From Magicicada septendecula (taxonomy: Eukaryota; Arthropoda; Insecta; Hemiptera; Cicadidae), in the NCBI GenBank assembly GCA_034769895.1, contig CM068372.1:434699958-434763957 (forward strand): a stretch of DNA of 64,000 nucleotides. The letters are read 5' to 3'. Position 1 is the first letter of the stretch; every line of letters starts with the position of its first letter. Positions 1-12,045 of this stretch are shown piece by piece. The translations under genes and the position numbers were made by a program. The notes beneath the pieces are model-generated. The model was not told where the DNA came from. It saw nothing but the letters and a program-made list of their open reading frames with translations, and did no database searches.

Positions 1-892
1 TATAAATTTGTCTAAAAGTAACTGAGAACATTACCAAAAGTAGGAGTAATGTCTAATACCAATATAGAAACACAAACAAAATGTAACAATAACAGTTTAA
101 TTATTGTTTTTATGAAAAATAAATGACCACTATGATGAGACACAATAGGAACAAACCCATTATTGAAGAATTAAAGGATTTTGAACTAGCTAAAAGCTGA
201 CCACTATATGTAATGCATTAAGTACAATATAAGTACACTAATGACATTTAATACATAATATAATTTACATAGAAAAGACTAAAATTATGTTGACAATTGT
301 ATGAGACAGGTAGAAGAGGAATAAAACAGTATGTATATTATATTTAATACAATCATGTAAAGATATTTTAGTGTGAAATCATGTAAATAATCGTTTTAGT
401 ATTATTAGATTGTAAGATTACTTGTATTGAATAAGGGAAATTCATTTTTAATACATTTATATAAAAACAAAGATGGACGCCTAATGACGCTATAATGAGC
501 TATTGTTAGGGAAATAATTATTTCCAAATAATAAATCAAACCAAGTGAGAAATAGACTCCAAGTGTTTATTTAGAAAGTGTTTTTATTAAAAATAGTTAA
601 ATCTGGTGTCAAAGACTTATAAAATTAAGAAACACCAAAGATAATTAATAAAAACGTTATATTAAGAGAAGCAATGTAAATAAAATAATGTTGTTTAGAC
701 TTAAATTAAAGAAGAAAATGCCTACAATTCAATGACATAACTCATGTAACGATAGGACGTTCAATAAGAAAGTTATTGTAATTATTAACTTTTCAATTAT
801 TTTTTACACTAGTGCTTACGTCACATAAACCTGAACCCAAAGTCAAAATTTGGTAAAAAACCAAATATTTTAATAAAACAAAGGCTTTTGGG
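1..892. other. AT-rich DNA without recognised gene
   Basis: This stretch is A/T-rich with many stops in all frames. I see no domain, RNA gene or repeat boundary. GC rises at about 890-1200, where a 62-codon ORF on the plus strand has no recognisable similarity, and I do not call it a gene. Confidence 0.5.
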
Positions 893-1135
893 GTGAAGAC
901 TATAGTGTTTACAGCCAATCAAATCAACGCATTTTGTCAGACTCGCAAAGACGCTCCGGCGAAATGTAACAGTCTACGATCAGCCTTCAGACGAGGTACC
1001 CACGTAGCTCTACACAATGAAACAGTTTTATATTCGAATTTGTGCGCGTCCATTGACAACAAGTTGATAAACAAAACATAACCTTGACACAACAAAAATA
1101 CTTCCGAGTGAAATGTGCGGAATTATCGAGTTATA

Positions 1136-1169
1136 CAAGTACGATAGTGTATAATCCCGGTCGTACTTG
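1136..1169. repeat. Perfect 9-bp inverted repeat (hairpin)
   Basis: CAAGTACGA at 1136-1144 is the exact reverse complement of TCGTACTTG at 1161-1169, with a 16-nt loop. It lies in the locally GC-richer 0.9-1.2 kb segment. No run of U follows, so it is not a terminator-like structure. The role is unknown. Confidence 0.6.
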
Positions 1170-1331
1170 CGTGTGTTGTGATAAATGAACAGGGAGTACA
1201 ATATTTTATTTAAATAACTTTAAATAAAAATGATATTTTAAATAGACATCTATGAATACTACGCGAGTCAAGTACTAGCGAAAAGTTAAACTTATAATGG
1301 AATTATTAGAATTCCAATAAATGTCAATTTA

Positions 1332-1722
1332 TACTTGTTATTGTTGATGTATGTTATTGATTTGTTTCAGTATGTTCTCTGCATTTGTGTTTTTGTTATT
1401 TGATACATATAGTCCATCATCTACATATCTTATCCATATGCCATCTGGGTCATGTGTTTTTATGATATTTTGTATTTTGGTGTCTATGTGTTGTAAGAAT
1501 ATTTCTGCTATTATGCTTGATAATGGTGATCCCATTGCTAAACCTTCTTTCTGTTGATAAATTTTGCTATTAAATTCAAAGTAATTTTGTTTTAGTATTA
1601 GTTGGAGACTATTTTTTTATATATTGTTTGTTTTCATTTTGTTCTATAAGCTTGTTTATTATTATGTCAATTGTTTCTTCTACTGGGATATTAGTGTACA
1701 TGTTTGTTATGTCATATACATC
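1332..1722 (-). pseudogene. Penelope-like RT palm fragment (inverted)
   Basis: Read on the minus strand from 1722, this encodes the reverse transcriptase core of a Penelope-like element. It has YDITNMYTNIP (motif A, catalytic Asp), then GLAMGSPLSS (motif B), then the catalytic YVDDGL box (motif C) within the stretch 1338-1535. The N-terminal part of the RT and any upstream domain are missing. The reading frame stops just past NNIHQQ, where the inversion breakpoint lies. The family link is sure; the copy is dead as it stands. Confidence 0.85.
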
Positions 1723-2770
1723 CCAAAATACAGTTCACAGAAGAAAAAGAAAAACATAACAAAATCAACTATTTAGACATAACCATCACAAGATACAACA
1801 AACACATACAACATGAAATATATAGAAAACCAACTTCCACTAACATCATTATACCTAACCATTCTGACCACCCACCACAACATAAAATGGCAGCATTTTA
1901 TTCGTTATTTAACAGAATGTACAAAATACCCCTAAACAAACAAGAAACTGACAAAGAAAGAAATATAATATACCAAATTGGTTATGCAAATGGATACAAT
2001 AAAAATACTATGATCAAAATAGAAAATAAAATCAAATACAAAATAAAAACTGAACAATTAAGAATTAATCAAACTGAACAACACATAAATAATAACAACA
2101 ACAAAAAATGGGCCACATTTACATATATAAATAATAAAATGACAAAACTAACAAAACTATTTAAAAACACAGATATAAAAATAGTATACAAAACTAATAA
2201 AAATAAATTACAAAATCTAAATAGCTCACACAACAAAGATAATACAACAACCAACGGTATATACAAAATCGAATGCCAAGATTGCAATAAATGTTATATA
2301 GGACAAAGAAAAAAACAGCTGAAAAAACGTTATTTTGAACACCTAAATGCATACAAAAAACCAAATACTGTATATATAAATCCAATTTAGCCACACATGC
2401 AATAAACACAGGACATGAATTCCCAGACATAACCAATGTAACACTAATAAAACATATACCACACAAAGGCACCATAATGAACATTTGGGAAAATTTACAG
2501 ATTTACAAACATAAAACACAAAACAAACTAATACCAGAACAAATACAAATCAATACAAAACATGACACAATATTCAAAGCACTCAACATCGAAAATACAC
2601 AAAATACAAAAACAGATACCACAACCACACACAATAATGCAACTTTAAAAGACCAAAGACCAACAAACTACCTTAATAACATCCAGAAGCCAACACACAA
2701 ATACTTCACCAGAAACAAGATGGCGAAGGCTGAAGATGAGAGAACAGGAACTCTTGAAACATGTTCCTAA
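1713..2770 (+). pseudogene. Penelope-like RT C-terminus plus GIY-YIG endonuclease
   Basis: The plus-strand continuation of PLE-1 begins at IHPKIQF and has the typical KINYLDITI and EIYRKPTSTN blocks that follow the RT palm. It then has the linker and the GIY-YIG nuclease (GIYKIECQDCNKCYIGQ at about 2257-2303, then R, EH and the distal AINTGHEF block). A frameshift near 2370-2390 moves the endonuclease end into the next frame, which continues to 2770. In Penelope-like elements this nuclease nicks the target for target-primed reverse transcription. Codons are very A/T-rich. The frameshift and the inversion make it a pseudogene. Confidence 0.85.
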
Positions 2771-2860
2771 TAGGAAAAAAAGTATATCTTGAGGTAAATT
2801 TAGTTATAAATATTAAAGTATTATATACATCAAGAAACGGACTGTAGCAGAAAGTGATTG

Positions 2861-2894
<34 letters not shown>
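2771..2894 (+). repeat. PLE 3' tail followed by (AT)n microsatellite
   Basis: The untranslated tail (about 2780-2860) has a clear relative at 13080-13160, including the block ACTGTAGCA-AAAGTG just before a simple repeat. Here the tail runs into (AT)n at about 2862-2894; at 13160 it runs into (TG)n. The element end therefore seems to be joined to, or to seed, microsatellites. Confidence 0.7.
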
Positions 2895-2897
<3 letters not shown>

Positions 2898-4223
2898 ATC
2901 GAGACGAGTACGTACGGTTCAAGTCCCCACTGTTGAGTTCGTTAATTTGTAATGGGACGAGTACAAGCGCCTCGTTATTTTCACACAATGTAAGCCTATT
3001 CGTTGCTATGAACGAGTATGTTCCCCTGTCTTTACTCTCTTAGGTCGTTTTAATTTATTTAATTATTTAAATATCTGAAATATTTGGAGTTGTGGGATTT
3101 GGTGATTTAATGAACTAATATTAACTTATCTCTCTAAAAAATATCAGTGTTAGTGTACTTGAAACTTATATAATTAATGTGTTATTCTGTAATTTCGTTC
3201 AACCCTATTATACCTTGAAGAGAATTATGTATAATTTTGTATTTTTACGCTCTCTCTTTGGTGTCAGAGAATTCCGCTATAAGCGCTGTGGTACCGGAGC
3301 AATGAAACTTAGAGGTTATTTCACTGTTTAGGTTAACCAATTATTCTATACTTAGTCAGTTACTTTTTTATTCCCAACTCATTAAATCATACTCCAAATG
3401 ACAAGATTTTGCAACTATATAAAGGTTCTTTATTTGTTTACTTCGTTAACATTGAATAAGATATGTTCTAACTGACATACACGTGGGCTATAGATTGCGT
3501 GAATCGATTATTGATTAGTCCGATCCTTTATTTAGATTCAGTTATATAGTGTGTTTTAATTTGTAATTAACTTAATTCAGGGTGTGAAGGTTCTTGTAAC
3601 TGTGGGGAAGATTAAAAATACATAGATAAGAATGCAAGATTTACAAATTTGAAGTGTTGTGTAGTTAATATGATTGATATAATAATAATTTACCAGACTA
3701 GAACGAAGCAAATCGTGTAGGCGGTTGATTGATAAATTTACTGTTCTGGACGATTACGCCGTACAATATTCTTTCTTCGGTTTAATAAAATGGGATTCTT
3801 GTCCTGTCCACCTCGGAAATACAGCTCTCAGGATTGATTTACAGCCCGATGGATGCTTCTTCTGCAATTCCTGGATCCAAGTACGTTGTTTTCTCGGTTG
3901 AAGCAATTCGTGATGTTCCGTGTATTTGAAAGGTTATAAGTTCTCGTGTAGTGTATTATTATTAGTTGTGATACAGTTAACTCTTTCTATTTGGTTTAAT
4001 ATATCATCAATTCCTTTCGGATATGGGACAATTCAAGTCCTTCCTTGTAGAACCCAGTTATTTATTTTCTATTGTGATTTCATAATATATTCTTGTTTGG
4101 TTAAACTGTACTGGCAAGATTCAAGAATATTATCTTGAGTATTTTGTTTATTATACTTGTGTCAAATATTTTAGTATATTCCGATTATATGAGATATTTA
4201 CTAGATTTTTAATCTCATCACAT
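2895..4223. other. Intergenic/unassigned sequence
   Basis: No coding domain, terminal repeat or RNA gene is seen. The plus-strand ORF at 3920-4138 is hydrophobic by composition only and looks spurious. Confidence 0.4.
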
Positions 4224-4490
4224 TCAGATCATAAAAAGCAATAATTGAAAATCAACAACTTCTTCATTTCCTGTAGTCCATAGCAACACATGATTTTTCT
4301 TCCTTCCACATGTTTTGTATATAGTGTTTATTTCATATATTTTTTGTCTATTCCTTATCAATTTGCTATCATATCGGAATATAACTTTACCGATAGTTGG
4401 TTTATTATTTTCTACACATATTCTGCTGGTTTTTTGATATGAGCCTGTTTCTTTTATATTTACTACCTTTTCGATATTAAACGTTATCAA
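4224..4490 (-). CDS. Unrecognised 88-codon ORF
   Basis: I do not recognise this protein. It is lysine/isoleucine-rich, with one CGRKK-type basic patch and no obvious signal peptide or membrane segment. Length and composition are compatible with a chance ORF in AT-rich DNA or a fragment of an AT-rich mobile element. No neighbour supports a function. Confidence 0.15.
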   Translation of the reverse strand: MITFNIEKVVNIKETGSYQKTSRICVENNKPTIGKVIFRYDSKLIRNRQKIYEINTIYKTCGRKKNHVLLWTTGNEEVVDFQLLLFMI

Positions 4491-5572
4491 TCGATATCAT
4501 GGCATTATGGCATTATCATAATTTGTATAAATTGATATGGTTTATTATATATCATTACTAATTTAATGTTTTTTTCTAGCTCTTCAAACCGTATTCATTA
4601 ATTATTATTAATTTATGTACCTAACCTTTATGTTATGAGTGGTTATATAGTGTTTTTGGCTGTTAGGCCTTTTATTGTAAACGGATCTACCTGTGTTTAT
4701 AACTGGTAAACATCTATAGCCCTTTTACATAAATTCATACATATAATCAAATCTTAACTATTAACATTTACATAAACAATTATTTTTTCCATATCTAATG
4801 ACAATTTTATCTTGACCTATGGATCACATATAAGAAAATTCAAATCTATTAATGCTAACTAGCTGCTTCACACTTCATTCTACAACAGTAATTGAATAAT
4901 ACATCTTGTTTCATTACCTTTCATTAACTCAACACATAATTGGTATAACATAACATAAACTTTATCATAACATTTGTTGTCACAAAATAATATCTTTTAA
5001 CTCAAAATCCTTACTCGCTATTGCTATAAAGTAAATTATTGTTTCATTTTTGTTTACTTTTCACTGAACATAGATCATTAACTATTATCTAACTTACAGG
5101 TTTGTTTATTCTCGTTAATTCTACCTTGCATCCTTATTTATCTTTATCTATAATTATACATGTAATTATTATACTTTTGTTTTATCATGGGGTTAGATAT
5201 TGACTTGTTTATTATTTTGTTAACCTAATTTTTATGTAACATGGATGCCAGCATTTCTGTTGCGTTACAATATGCATAATAAGGTATAACAATCTAACAA
5301 TCACATAAGGCATAACACACAACATATAATTAACATAGATACACATTTACATATAAATGGCACACACCATGTTCACCTGGTTAACAGCGTATGTTTTGTC
5401 ATCGTACACCTTCAATCCTCTTATTCAGATCAAGTATCCGGCCCACCGTAAATTTTCAATTAATAACTCAAACCCAACTAATAAATCCCAGAAGAGTAGA
5501 GTAGACATGCCCCAAAATTCTAAGTATATGAACAGCCAAAGTCAATTTGGCTAAATAGTCCCAACGGCACAC
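4491..5572. other. AT-rich unassigned sequence
   Basis: No gene, repeat boundary or RNA is recognised. This is the pre-insertion DNA for the adjacent non-LTR element. Confidence 0.4.
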
Positions 5573-5583
5573 AAGTACCAAGC

Positions 5584-6807
5584 TGGAAATCGGCTCAAGT
5601 TATCATGGTCTTAAAACCTGGTAAAAACCCTCAAGAGCCCTCTTCTTATCGACCCATAAGCCTTCTACCGATACTTGGTAAGATCTTTGAAAAGCTGTTT
5701 GTAAAACGACTTATGCCAACAATTGTAGAAAACAACCTAATTCCCGATCACCAATTTGGTTTTCGAGAAAAGCACTCTACGGTAGATCAAATACACAGAC
5801 TAACAAATGTTATCAATAAATCGCTGGAATCGAAGATGTTCTGCTCAGGTGTGTTTCTCGACGTTTCCCAGGCATTTGACAAAGTCTGGCATCTTGGACT
5901 GTTATATAAAATAAAGAAAAATCTGCCACATAATTGTTACCGTATCTTACATTCCTACTTAGTGGGCAGAGTGTTTCAAGTCAAGTACTCCGATGCTACT
6001 TCTCCTCTATTACCAGTGGGGTCGGGTGTTCCGCAGGGTAGTGTCCTGGGTCCTCTGCTCTACCTCCTGTTCACCTCGGACTTACCGTCAGCAAGTGAAA
6101 CCACTGTTGCTACCTACGCCGATGACACAGCGATCCTAGCGACACACTCCGACCCCTCAATAGCATCTCTTATACTACAAGAATCATTAAACAGCGTTCA
6201 GTTATGGCTTGATAATTGGCGCATAAAAATCAATTCATCGAAGTCAGTCCACGTTACCTGCACCACACGTAAGGCAAACTGCCCTCCAGTCACAATTAAC
6301 GGTCAACCAGTACCGCAAGCTGAAAGTGCTAAGTACCTTGGGATGCATCTGGACAGGAGATTAACATGGAAAAAACATATAACATCTAAGAAGCTTCAAC
6401 TTAATCACAAGGTCAGAAACATCTATTGGCTTATAGGCAGACAATCACGGTTAAGTCTCGTCAACAAACTCGTGATCTATAAAGTCGTGCTTAAACCGGT
6501 ATGGACTTATGGTATTCAACTTTGGGGTACTGCAAGTACAAGTAATATTGAGATTATCCAGCGCTTTCAGTCCAAAACACTTAGATCAATAGTCGACGCT
6601 CCTTGGTTTGTCTCAAATAACTCTATACACCGCGACCTCAAAGTTTCAACCGTGAAAGAAGAAATCATGCGCCTCTGCAGGACTCACATCTCCAAACTAG
6701 AACAGCATCCCAACCACCTGGCTATTAACTTGTTAGACAACAGTGAAGATATTTATAGACTAAAAAGACACAAACTATTAGACTTACCATTCAGGTTTAA
6801 CTCATAA
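5584..6807 (+). pseudogene. Reverse transcriptase domain of Jockey-clade non-LTR element (N-terminus lost)
   Basis: The frame is open from the insertion edge at 5584. The first ATG (5605) is internal, not a native start. RT motifs are in order: SSYRPISLLP, the QFGFREKHST block, FLDVSQAFDKVWH (motif A), GVPQGSVLGPLLYLLF (motif B), TYADDTAIL (motif C with catalytic DD), then the KSVHV/KYLGMHLDRRLTWKKH thumb blocks. The C-terminus follows the Jockey pattern, ending at about 6807. The upstream ORF1 and the apurinic endonuclease domain are absent through 5' truncation. I see no stop or frameshift in what remains, so the piece is broken only by truncation. Confidence 0.92.
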
Positions 6808-7141
6808 TGTATTCTCTGTATTTTCTGTATTGTACTGTCTGTGATATCTGTTCTGTATGTTTTTGTATTCATGTCATTCATACGTGTTAATGTCAACCTG
6901 TATATGTGCCTTATGGGCCCAGTGTTTAATGTTTGAACTTATTGTATCATGCCAGCAGGAAGTGATAGTGACTTTTGTTCATTTGTTTACATGTTTTTAT
7001 CATTTAGTTTTGTATTTTGTTACCTCTTTAATCTATTATCAAAACCAGAAGAGCTGTCAATGGTCAGCTCTTCATAATCCTGTGTGTGTTGTCAGCCAAT
7101 TTGTTAAATGTTCGCTCAGTCGAACAGCTTACAGATCTCCA

Positions 7142-7195
<54 letters not shown>
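6808..7195 (+). other. 3' UTR and poly(A) of the non-LTR insertion
   Basis: A T-rich untranslated segment ends at the AATAAA-like start of the A run at about 7143. Lysine-run ORFs here are translations of the poly(A). Confidence 0.85.
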
Positions 7196-7198
<3 letters not shown>

Positions 7199-7204
7199 CC
7201 AAGC

Positions 7205-8830
7205 AAAAAGGTAATTATCAATTTCGGATCTCAATAATGATAATGATAATAAGTGCCATCACGAGGTCAACATGGATGCCCGGTTGCATAACTACATTTC
7301 TCATTTCTTTTATTTTCCTGACAAAATTTGCAAAAACAGTGGAACGTGACCACCCATAAATACTTATAACTGGTACTGATTTGTCGTGCCTTCTTTAACA
7401 TTTATTAATGAATTGGTATTATGAGCAATAAAAGTTTAACAATTATTGTGCTGGCTAGGGCAAAATTTAGTGGTTACAAAATTATTTGAATAGTAAAATT
7501 GAATTTTGAAAGGCAGAATCTATGGAATTAATGTACTAACACATGCTTGAGGTGTTCATAAAGGATCCACCTAACCTCAGGCACGGTCATGCGCCCGAAC
7601 TGGATCCAGCAAACTATGACATGAAGTTGTCCTGTGGTGAACGGCACCTACAGGTGTCGTCCACAGGTTAAAACACCTCCCCCGACCTTTAATTTAATAA
7701 TCCAATACACAACCCAATTAAATGTAAAGTAATTAACCATAAAATTCCCCAACGGACACCCGTGCATGCATGCTTAACACAGAAATCAATTAGTGGCCGG
7801 AACTGCCGACCATAATTACAGAAAGCTCACATCAACTCGGGTGATGCATGACCCTAGCTGAGTTTACAATTCTCTGAATGAGATAAACATTAATATGTTA
7901 ATGAGGCGTAAGCCTTAATGAAAAAACAATGACAAAGTAACATGTAAACCCAATTGTCCCGTTGGACTTGTCCGGAACTAAGTCCCCAAACTGGAGCATC
8001 TCCAAAAGTGTCTCAAAAAAATTTATCGGCCACAAACATTTTGTTTCAAAAAAAGCTTAAATGTCATCTGGTTAGCAGCATATGGGTAGAGGATCTGGTC
8101 GAGTGTGTCCGTCCATCCGGCCTGACAGCTGACGGAAGTGGTTGAATCTATATCATGTAAAGCAGGTATTCGGCCATCCTCTGGAGCGAGACAGATTATC
8201 GTCTACATCGGAAACCCTGCACAATTATATCGGTAATTACTTACAGGTTTAATAAACCACACTACCTCATTTACCCAGCTGAACCCACATTTCGTGACAT
8301 GCCCAGTTTACAATCTCCGGAAAATTCCTTATGCATTGAACCCCATTGAATCAAATAAATCACTTCAAAATAACACCTTTAAATATTATAATCTATAATA
8401 TATCCAAATATAGTCATTCAACATAATAATCATTTCCAATAAATAGTTATTCACAAGTTTTCGTGAAGCACTTAACCCCCTCTGACAGGAACTAGCAAAC
8501 TTTAACAAGTTCGTGATGTACAATCATTTCGGAAAAATAGCTAACTTACGCCCCATTCTAATTTAATGAATTGAGTATTATTATTATTATATTATTAATG
8601 AGATAATGGATTAATATCTGTTAGCCAGCGTTAACATTGAAACATACATAAACCAATTTAACCTGTTGCACGCCACATGTTGATAAATTACTGCAATACA
8701 TATCGCCCTGCATCTGCGTTAATATTAAGTAAATACAATTTATTTTTATGAACTAGTAAGTTATATATCTTACCACACTTACCGGAAGGTCGCGTAGACT
8801 TCTACTTATACACAGTAGCAGATAGTAGAC
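7205..8830. other. Unassigned sequence with one strong hairpin
   Basis: No gene is recognised. A nested fold lies at 7631-7667: CCTGTGG pairs with CCACAGG, and inside it CACCT pairs with AGGTG. The surrounding 7.56-8.3 kb is GC-richer than average and might be an old repeat, but no termini are seen. Confidence 0.35.
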
Positions 8831-8977
8831 AAAATTTTACATCGATGCTGTCAGCCGGACCCGGACGTTAATACACTGAATGCTGCGATTGAACTCAACT
8901 GTCCTGCGGCTGAAAAAATAGTATGAAGCGCTGGACACAGAGAGCGCGCAGATCGGCCAGTGGCCAGATAACGGACG

Positions 8978-9020
8978 TACGTAATTTCTTACGTAAACAC
9001 TTACGTTGATAAATACGTAA
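8978..9020. promoter_or_regulatory. Cluster of TACGTAA-type palindromes
   Basis: TACGTAA occurs at 8978-8984 and 9014-9020, the full palindrome TTACGTAA at 8989-8996, and TTACGTT at 9001-9007. TTACGTAA is the known optimal site class for PAR/C-EBP bZIP factors. Four variants within 43 bp in a locally GC-richer segment could be regulatory, but no gene is placed next to it. Confidence 0.3.
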
Positions 9021-9726
9021 TTTAATAATTCCACTATTAAAAAAAAACACCGCCGAGTTTTTTCCCAAAACACAGCACAGTACCACAGCACTGGTGCGAA
9101 GTGTAGTGATTGGTCAGCATGTTTAGTATATGTCACGTCATCATGTAGTAGGATCAGTAGTGATTGGTGTGTTGAATGGCAGTAGTCAGTGTGGCCAACA
9201 TGTGATAAGGGAGAAGAAAATTCCCTCCAGAAGGGAAATAGGGTATAGAAGGATGTGCGATGGAAAATTTGGCATTGCCACTACCACCGGTGTGTCTACG
9301 TCATGGCGGGAACGTGTAACGGGACAAAATTTGGGGTAACAAAATTATGTAACAAGTTATTGTTTTAATGTAACAGCATAGCTGGTTCGTAATGTGGAAG
9401 TGCAGAGGGGGGGAAAAGCTGTCCTTATAAGGTAAGGAAATGCAGCCAATAGAATTCACGTCACCAGTGAATCATACAAACACCACGTGTTTCCAATGAC
9501 ACAGCGAGTTTCCTGTTGAAAAGGTGTGATGAACGAGAATGGAAATTTTCAGCCACAGGGTGGGACGTTGGTGGTAAACTGCTTGAAACCAGTTTCCAAG
9601 GCTCAATTAAAATGGAAATCACGCCAGCGAAGGCCCCAGTCTCCACCCGACTACGAAACGAGACACACGTGTTGTTTTCTATTAGTGGCCGCTTCGGGCA
9701 TGTACGGTAGGTCGAATCAGTTAAAA

Positions 9727-9901
9727 TAGGCCTACCCAAGTGTATTAGAAATTAATGAAGCAGTAAAAACTTTTAAAATAACACCCCAGTCACTAGTTGT
9801 ACACCATACGGGTCTCTCGTATTCTTTCAGTGCCCGTGGGCAGTTCCGGTAGGCCTACAAAAGTGTATAAAAGAATGTAATGGAACAGTGAACAACTTTT
9901 T
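9727..9901 (+). repeat. Diverged direct duplication of a ~50-bp segment
   Basis: A segment beginning TAGGCCTACC near 9729 is repeated, diverged, from TAGGCCTACA near 9851. Both continue into an AAGTGTAT block and a closing AACTTTT-like block. The spacing is about 124 bp. Confidence 0.45.
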
Positions 9902-11400
9902 GAAATACTAATTTAGCTGAAGTGGTTATGGTGTAAAAGTTGTGGAACATTTATTTTGGTGTTTTTCATAAAAAAGTAACTTTCAACGTAATGTGCAACC
10001 ACTGGACTACCATGTGGGACATAAGTAACTGATCAGTAACAAACTTAAATGGCCAGAATTCATTAAAACTTAATGTCATTTAATATATTTTAATTGTTCA
10101 ACAAAATCTGTTAAATTAAAAACAACAAAATAATGAGAGTTCAATAAAAAGGGGGGTAAATAGAGAGAAAGAGTGAGTGAGCGTGTGAGAGAAAAAGGGG
10201 GAAGGAGAAAGAGAAAGAGAGCAAAGTACTGATTTGCATACAACACTTTTTTATATTATATTTTTTTGTCTCAGAAATTTTGTTTTAATAACATTCACAA
10301 CAGTAAAAAGAAATTAATATTATGTTTGACAGAACATTAAAATATAAGATTACCATGAACATGTGTTAGTTAATTAATATGCCATTATACCTTAACCTAA
10401 TTTCTGTATCTTGAGTTCGTCTACACAACGTTGGAATTTTTAAATAAGGGAATTTTGTAGTAATTATTTATTTTGGGTAAGTGTAATTGGTTTCCATATT
10501 TGCTCCTCAAAATATGGTGGCGGCCCTGTACTTTGGTGAGAATTTTCTGTGTTAAGGTAAGTCGTAAATAGATCATAATAAGTGGGAGGTAAAGTTTTTC
10601 TTCTCTTGTTTATTTTTTTGTACAGTTACAATTTAAGATTTATGTTCCCTTAACAAGTCTATACAATGTGTCCGTGGCCATCTTGTCCTCTGCTTATCTT
10701 GATTTAATAGGGCGATGTCGTGTGAGGCATAAATTGTATAACTTATGTATACGTGTGTGTGAAAGAAAATAAAGAGGCCAGTTCCTGGTTTCTTCTTCTT
10801 GTCTTGTTTTTTCTACTTCATAAATAAGGTTAACGTTCACGCACGTGCGCGCATGTGTGTGTGTGTGTTAAGTAAACCACTGTGTCTTGACTGGTCTTCT
10901 TGTCTTTGTTGTCGCAGGTTTTTTCAGTGTTCAAAAGTTAGGTTAACCTTCACACAAATGATTAATGAGTGTTGAGGAAAAAGAAATGTGTATATGGGCG
11001 TGTTGTCTGTCTGGGTAGAGATAAAATGTGTTTGTCGGTCGGGTAGCCTTTGCGAAAAAGCACCTTGATGTTTATGTGTGCACCTAGATTTTGTGTATTG
11101 TTGTAACCTAATGAAAACAATCATTCTCCTCACTCACAGTGCGAAACAGTATGTGTGAAATACAAACGACATCAATCATGTGTATAAGTATAATTAATTA
11201 CACCATCAAAAATGATACAATAAATATACACAGTTATGCATTACATAATGCAATAAAACACACACACACATGCATAAAGTACTTATAGAATTGTCAGATG
11301 GTTTTAACGTCAGCAGTGAATCTATAACAGATGTCAATGTACAGAATTAGATAGTTACAAATGAAGCCGCTGTAGAATGAATAAATAGAAACTCACTAGG
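9902..11400. other. Unassigned sequence
   Basis: Nothing codes for a recognised protein. It contains a GA-rich run (about 10150-10225), short TG runs, and a consensus-like donor AAG/GTAAGT near 10555. These are too weak to call an exon. Confidence 0.3.
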
Positions 11401-11454
11401 TCTTACCTTATAGAAAAACAAATCTAAAACTTCATGTTCACATGATATTGAACG

Positions 11455-12045
11455 ATGTAGTAAGTGTGGAACCGAGCTAAGAAATACTGTCCACTCTGCT
11501 CCATTTCTCGAATACAAATGACCATATAGCAGATCACTTGATCACGTCCTCCTCAACTGCACCATAACAAGTTGGGTAAGTTCCAAACAATCTGCCGAAA
11601 AATCAACGTATTTGTATAAACAAGGTAGATTGAGATGCAAAATTAAAGTTTTACAAAGTTATGGGAGTCCCTGTACTATGTAAAGGGACACACACTTTGG
11701 GTGTGAATTATGGGCAATAACGAAAAAAGACGGTAAAATACAGACCTCGGAAATGGCATTCTCAAGAGTAGTTAAAAGGTGTTCTAAAATTGACCTTATA
11801 AGAAATAAGGTCATAAGAGAAGAGTTAAAAGTTTTTAGCTTGAATGAAAAATTAAAAGATTACAAACAACAGTGGAAAGAACACTTAGAAAGAATGACAT
11901 ATTCCAGACTGACCAAACAAGTCTGGAAATTCAAACCTATGGGACACAGGTGTGTGGGTAGACCCAGGAACAGATGGCTGGAGGATTTTTAAGATGGAAC
12001 AGGCAGCACCTTGCGTATGGCATGTTGTGAAGATGATGATGTAAC
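11455..12045 (+). pseudogene. C-terminal remnant of a non-LTR retrotransposon polyprotein
   Basis: Translated pieces in the plus strand match the end of a non-LTR RT protein. There is a SLDHVLLNCT-like block near 11530. Then come a GCELWAITKKD block (about 11700-11730), a TSEMAFSRVVKR block, a WKEHLERM block and the terminal GRPRNRWLEDF block at 11955-11990. Several stops and frame changes separate the blocks, so it is decayed. The RT core is gone. Exact clade assignment from this tail alone is not safe. Confidence 0.65.

Larger units (their letters stand above)
1332..2862. mobile_element. Penelope-like element PLE-1, 5' part inverted
   Basis: This is a remnant of a Penelope-like retroelement. 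The RT palm segment reads on the minus strand (1722 down to about 1335). The next segment of the same protein (RT end, linker, GIY-YIG endonuclease) reads on the plus strand from about 1713. The two halves abut in protein terms: the minus half ends at the residues NNIH and the plus half resumes at IHPKIQF. The outer edges share the short string ACATC, so the break looks like a 5' inversion at microhomology during integration. The 3' tail ends in an (AT)n run. Confidence 0.85.
5573..7204 (+). mobile_element. Jockey-like non-LTR retrotransposon insertion, 5'-truncated
   Basis: The inserted copy runs 5584-7193. It is flanked by an 11-bp direct repeat AAGTACCAAGC at 5573-5583 and 7194-7204, ends in AATAAA and a ~50-nt poly(A) (about 7141-7195), and starts inside the RT coding region. 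This is the signature of target-primed integration with 5' truncation. The right-hand A run makes the exact duplication length uncertain by a base or two. The intact reading frame and perfect duplication suggest a fairly young insertion. Confidence 0.92.

Noticed and set aside
2069..2484. Hydrophobic minus-strand ORFs
   Set aside because: Antisense of the PLE-1 endonuclease coding region.
7108..7237. Lysine-run ORFs
   Set aside because: Translation of the poly(A) tail of the non-LTR insertion.
10550..10562. First exon of a host gene ending at AAG/GTAAGT
   Set aside because: A single donor-like match with no open frame, start site or acceptor partner that I could support.
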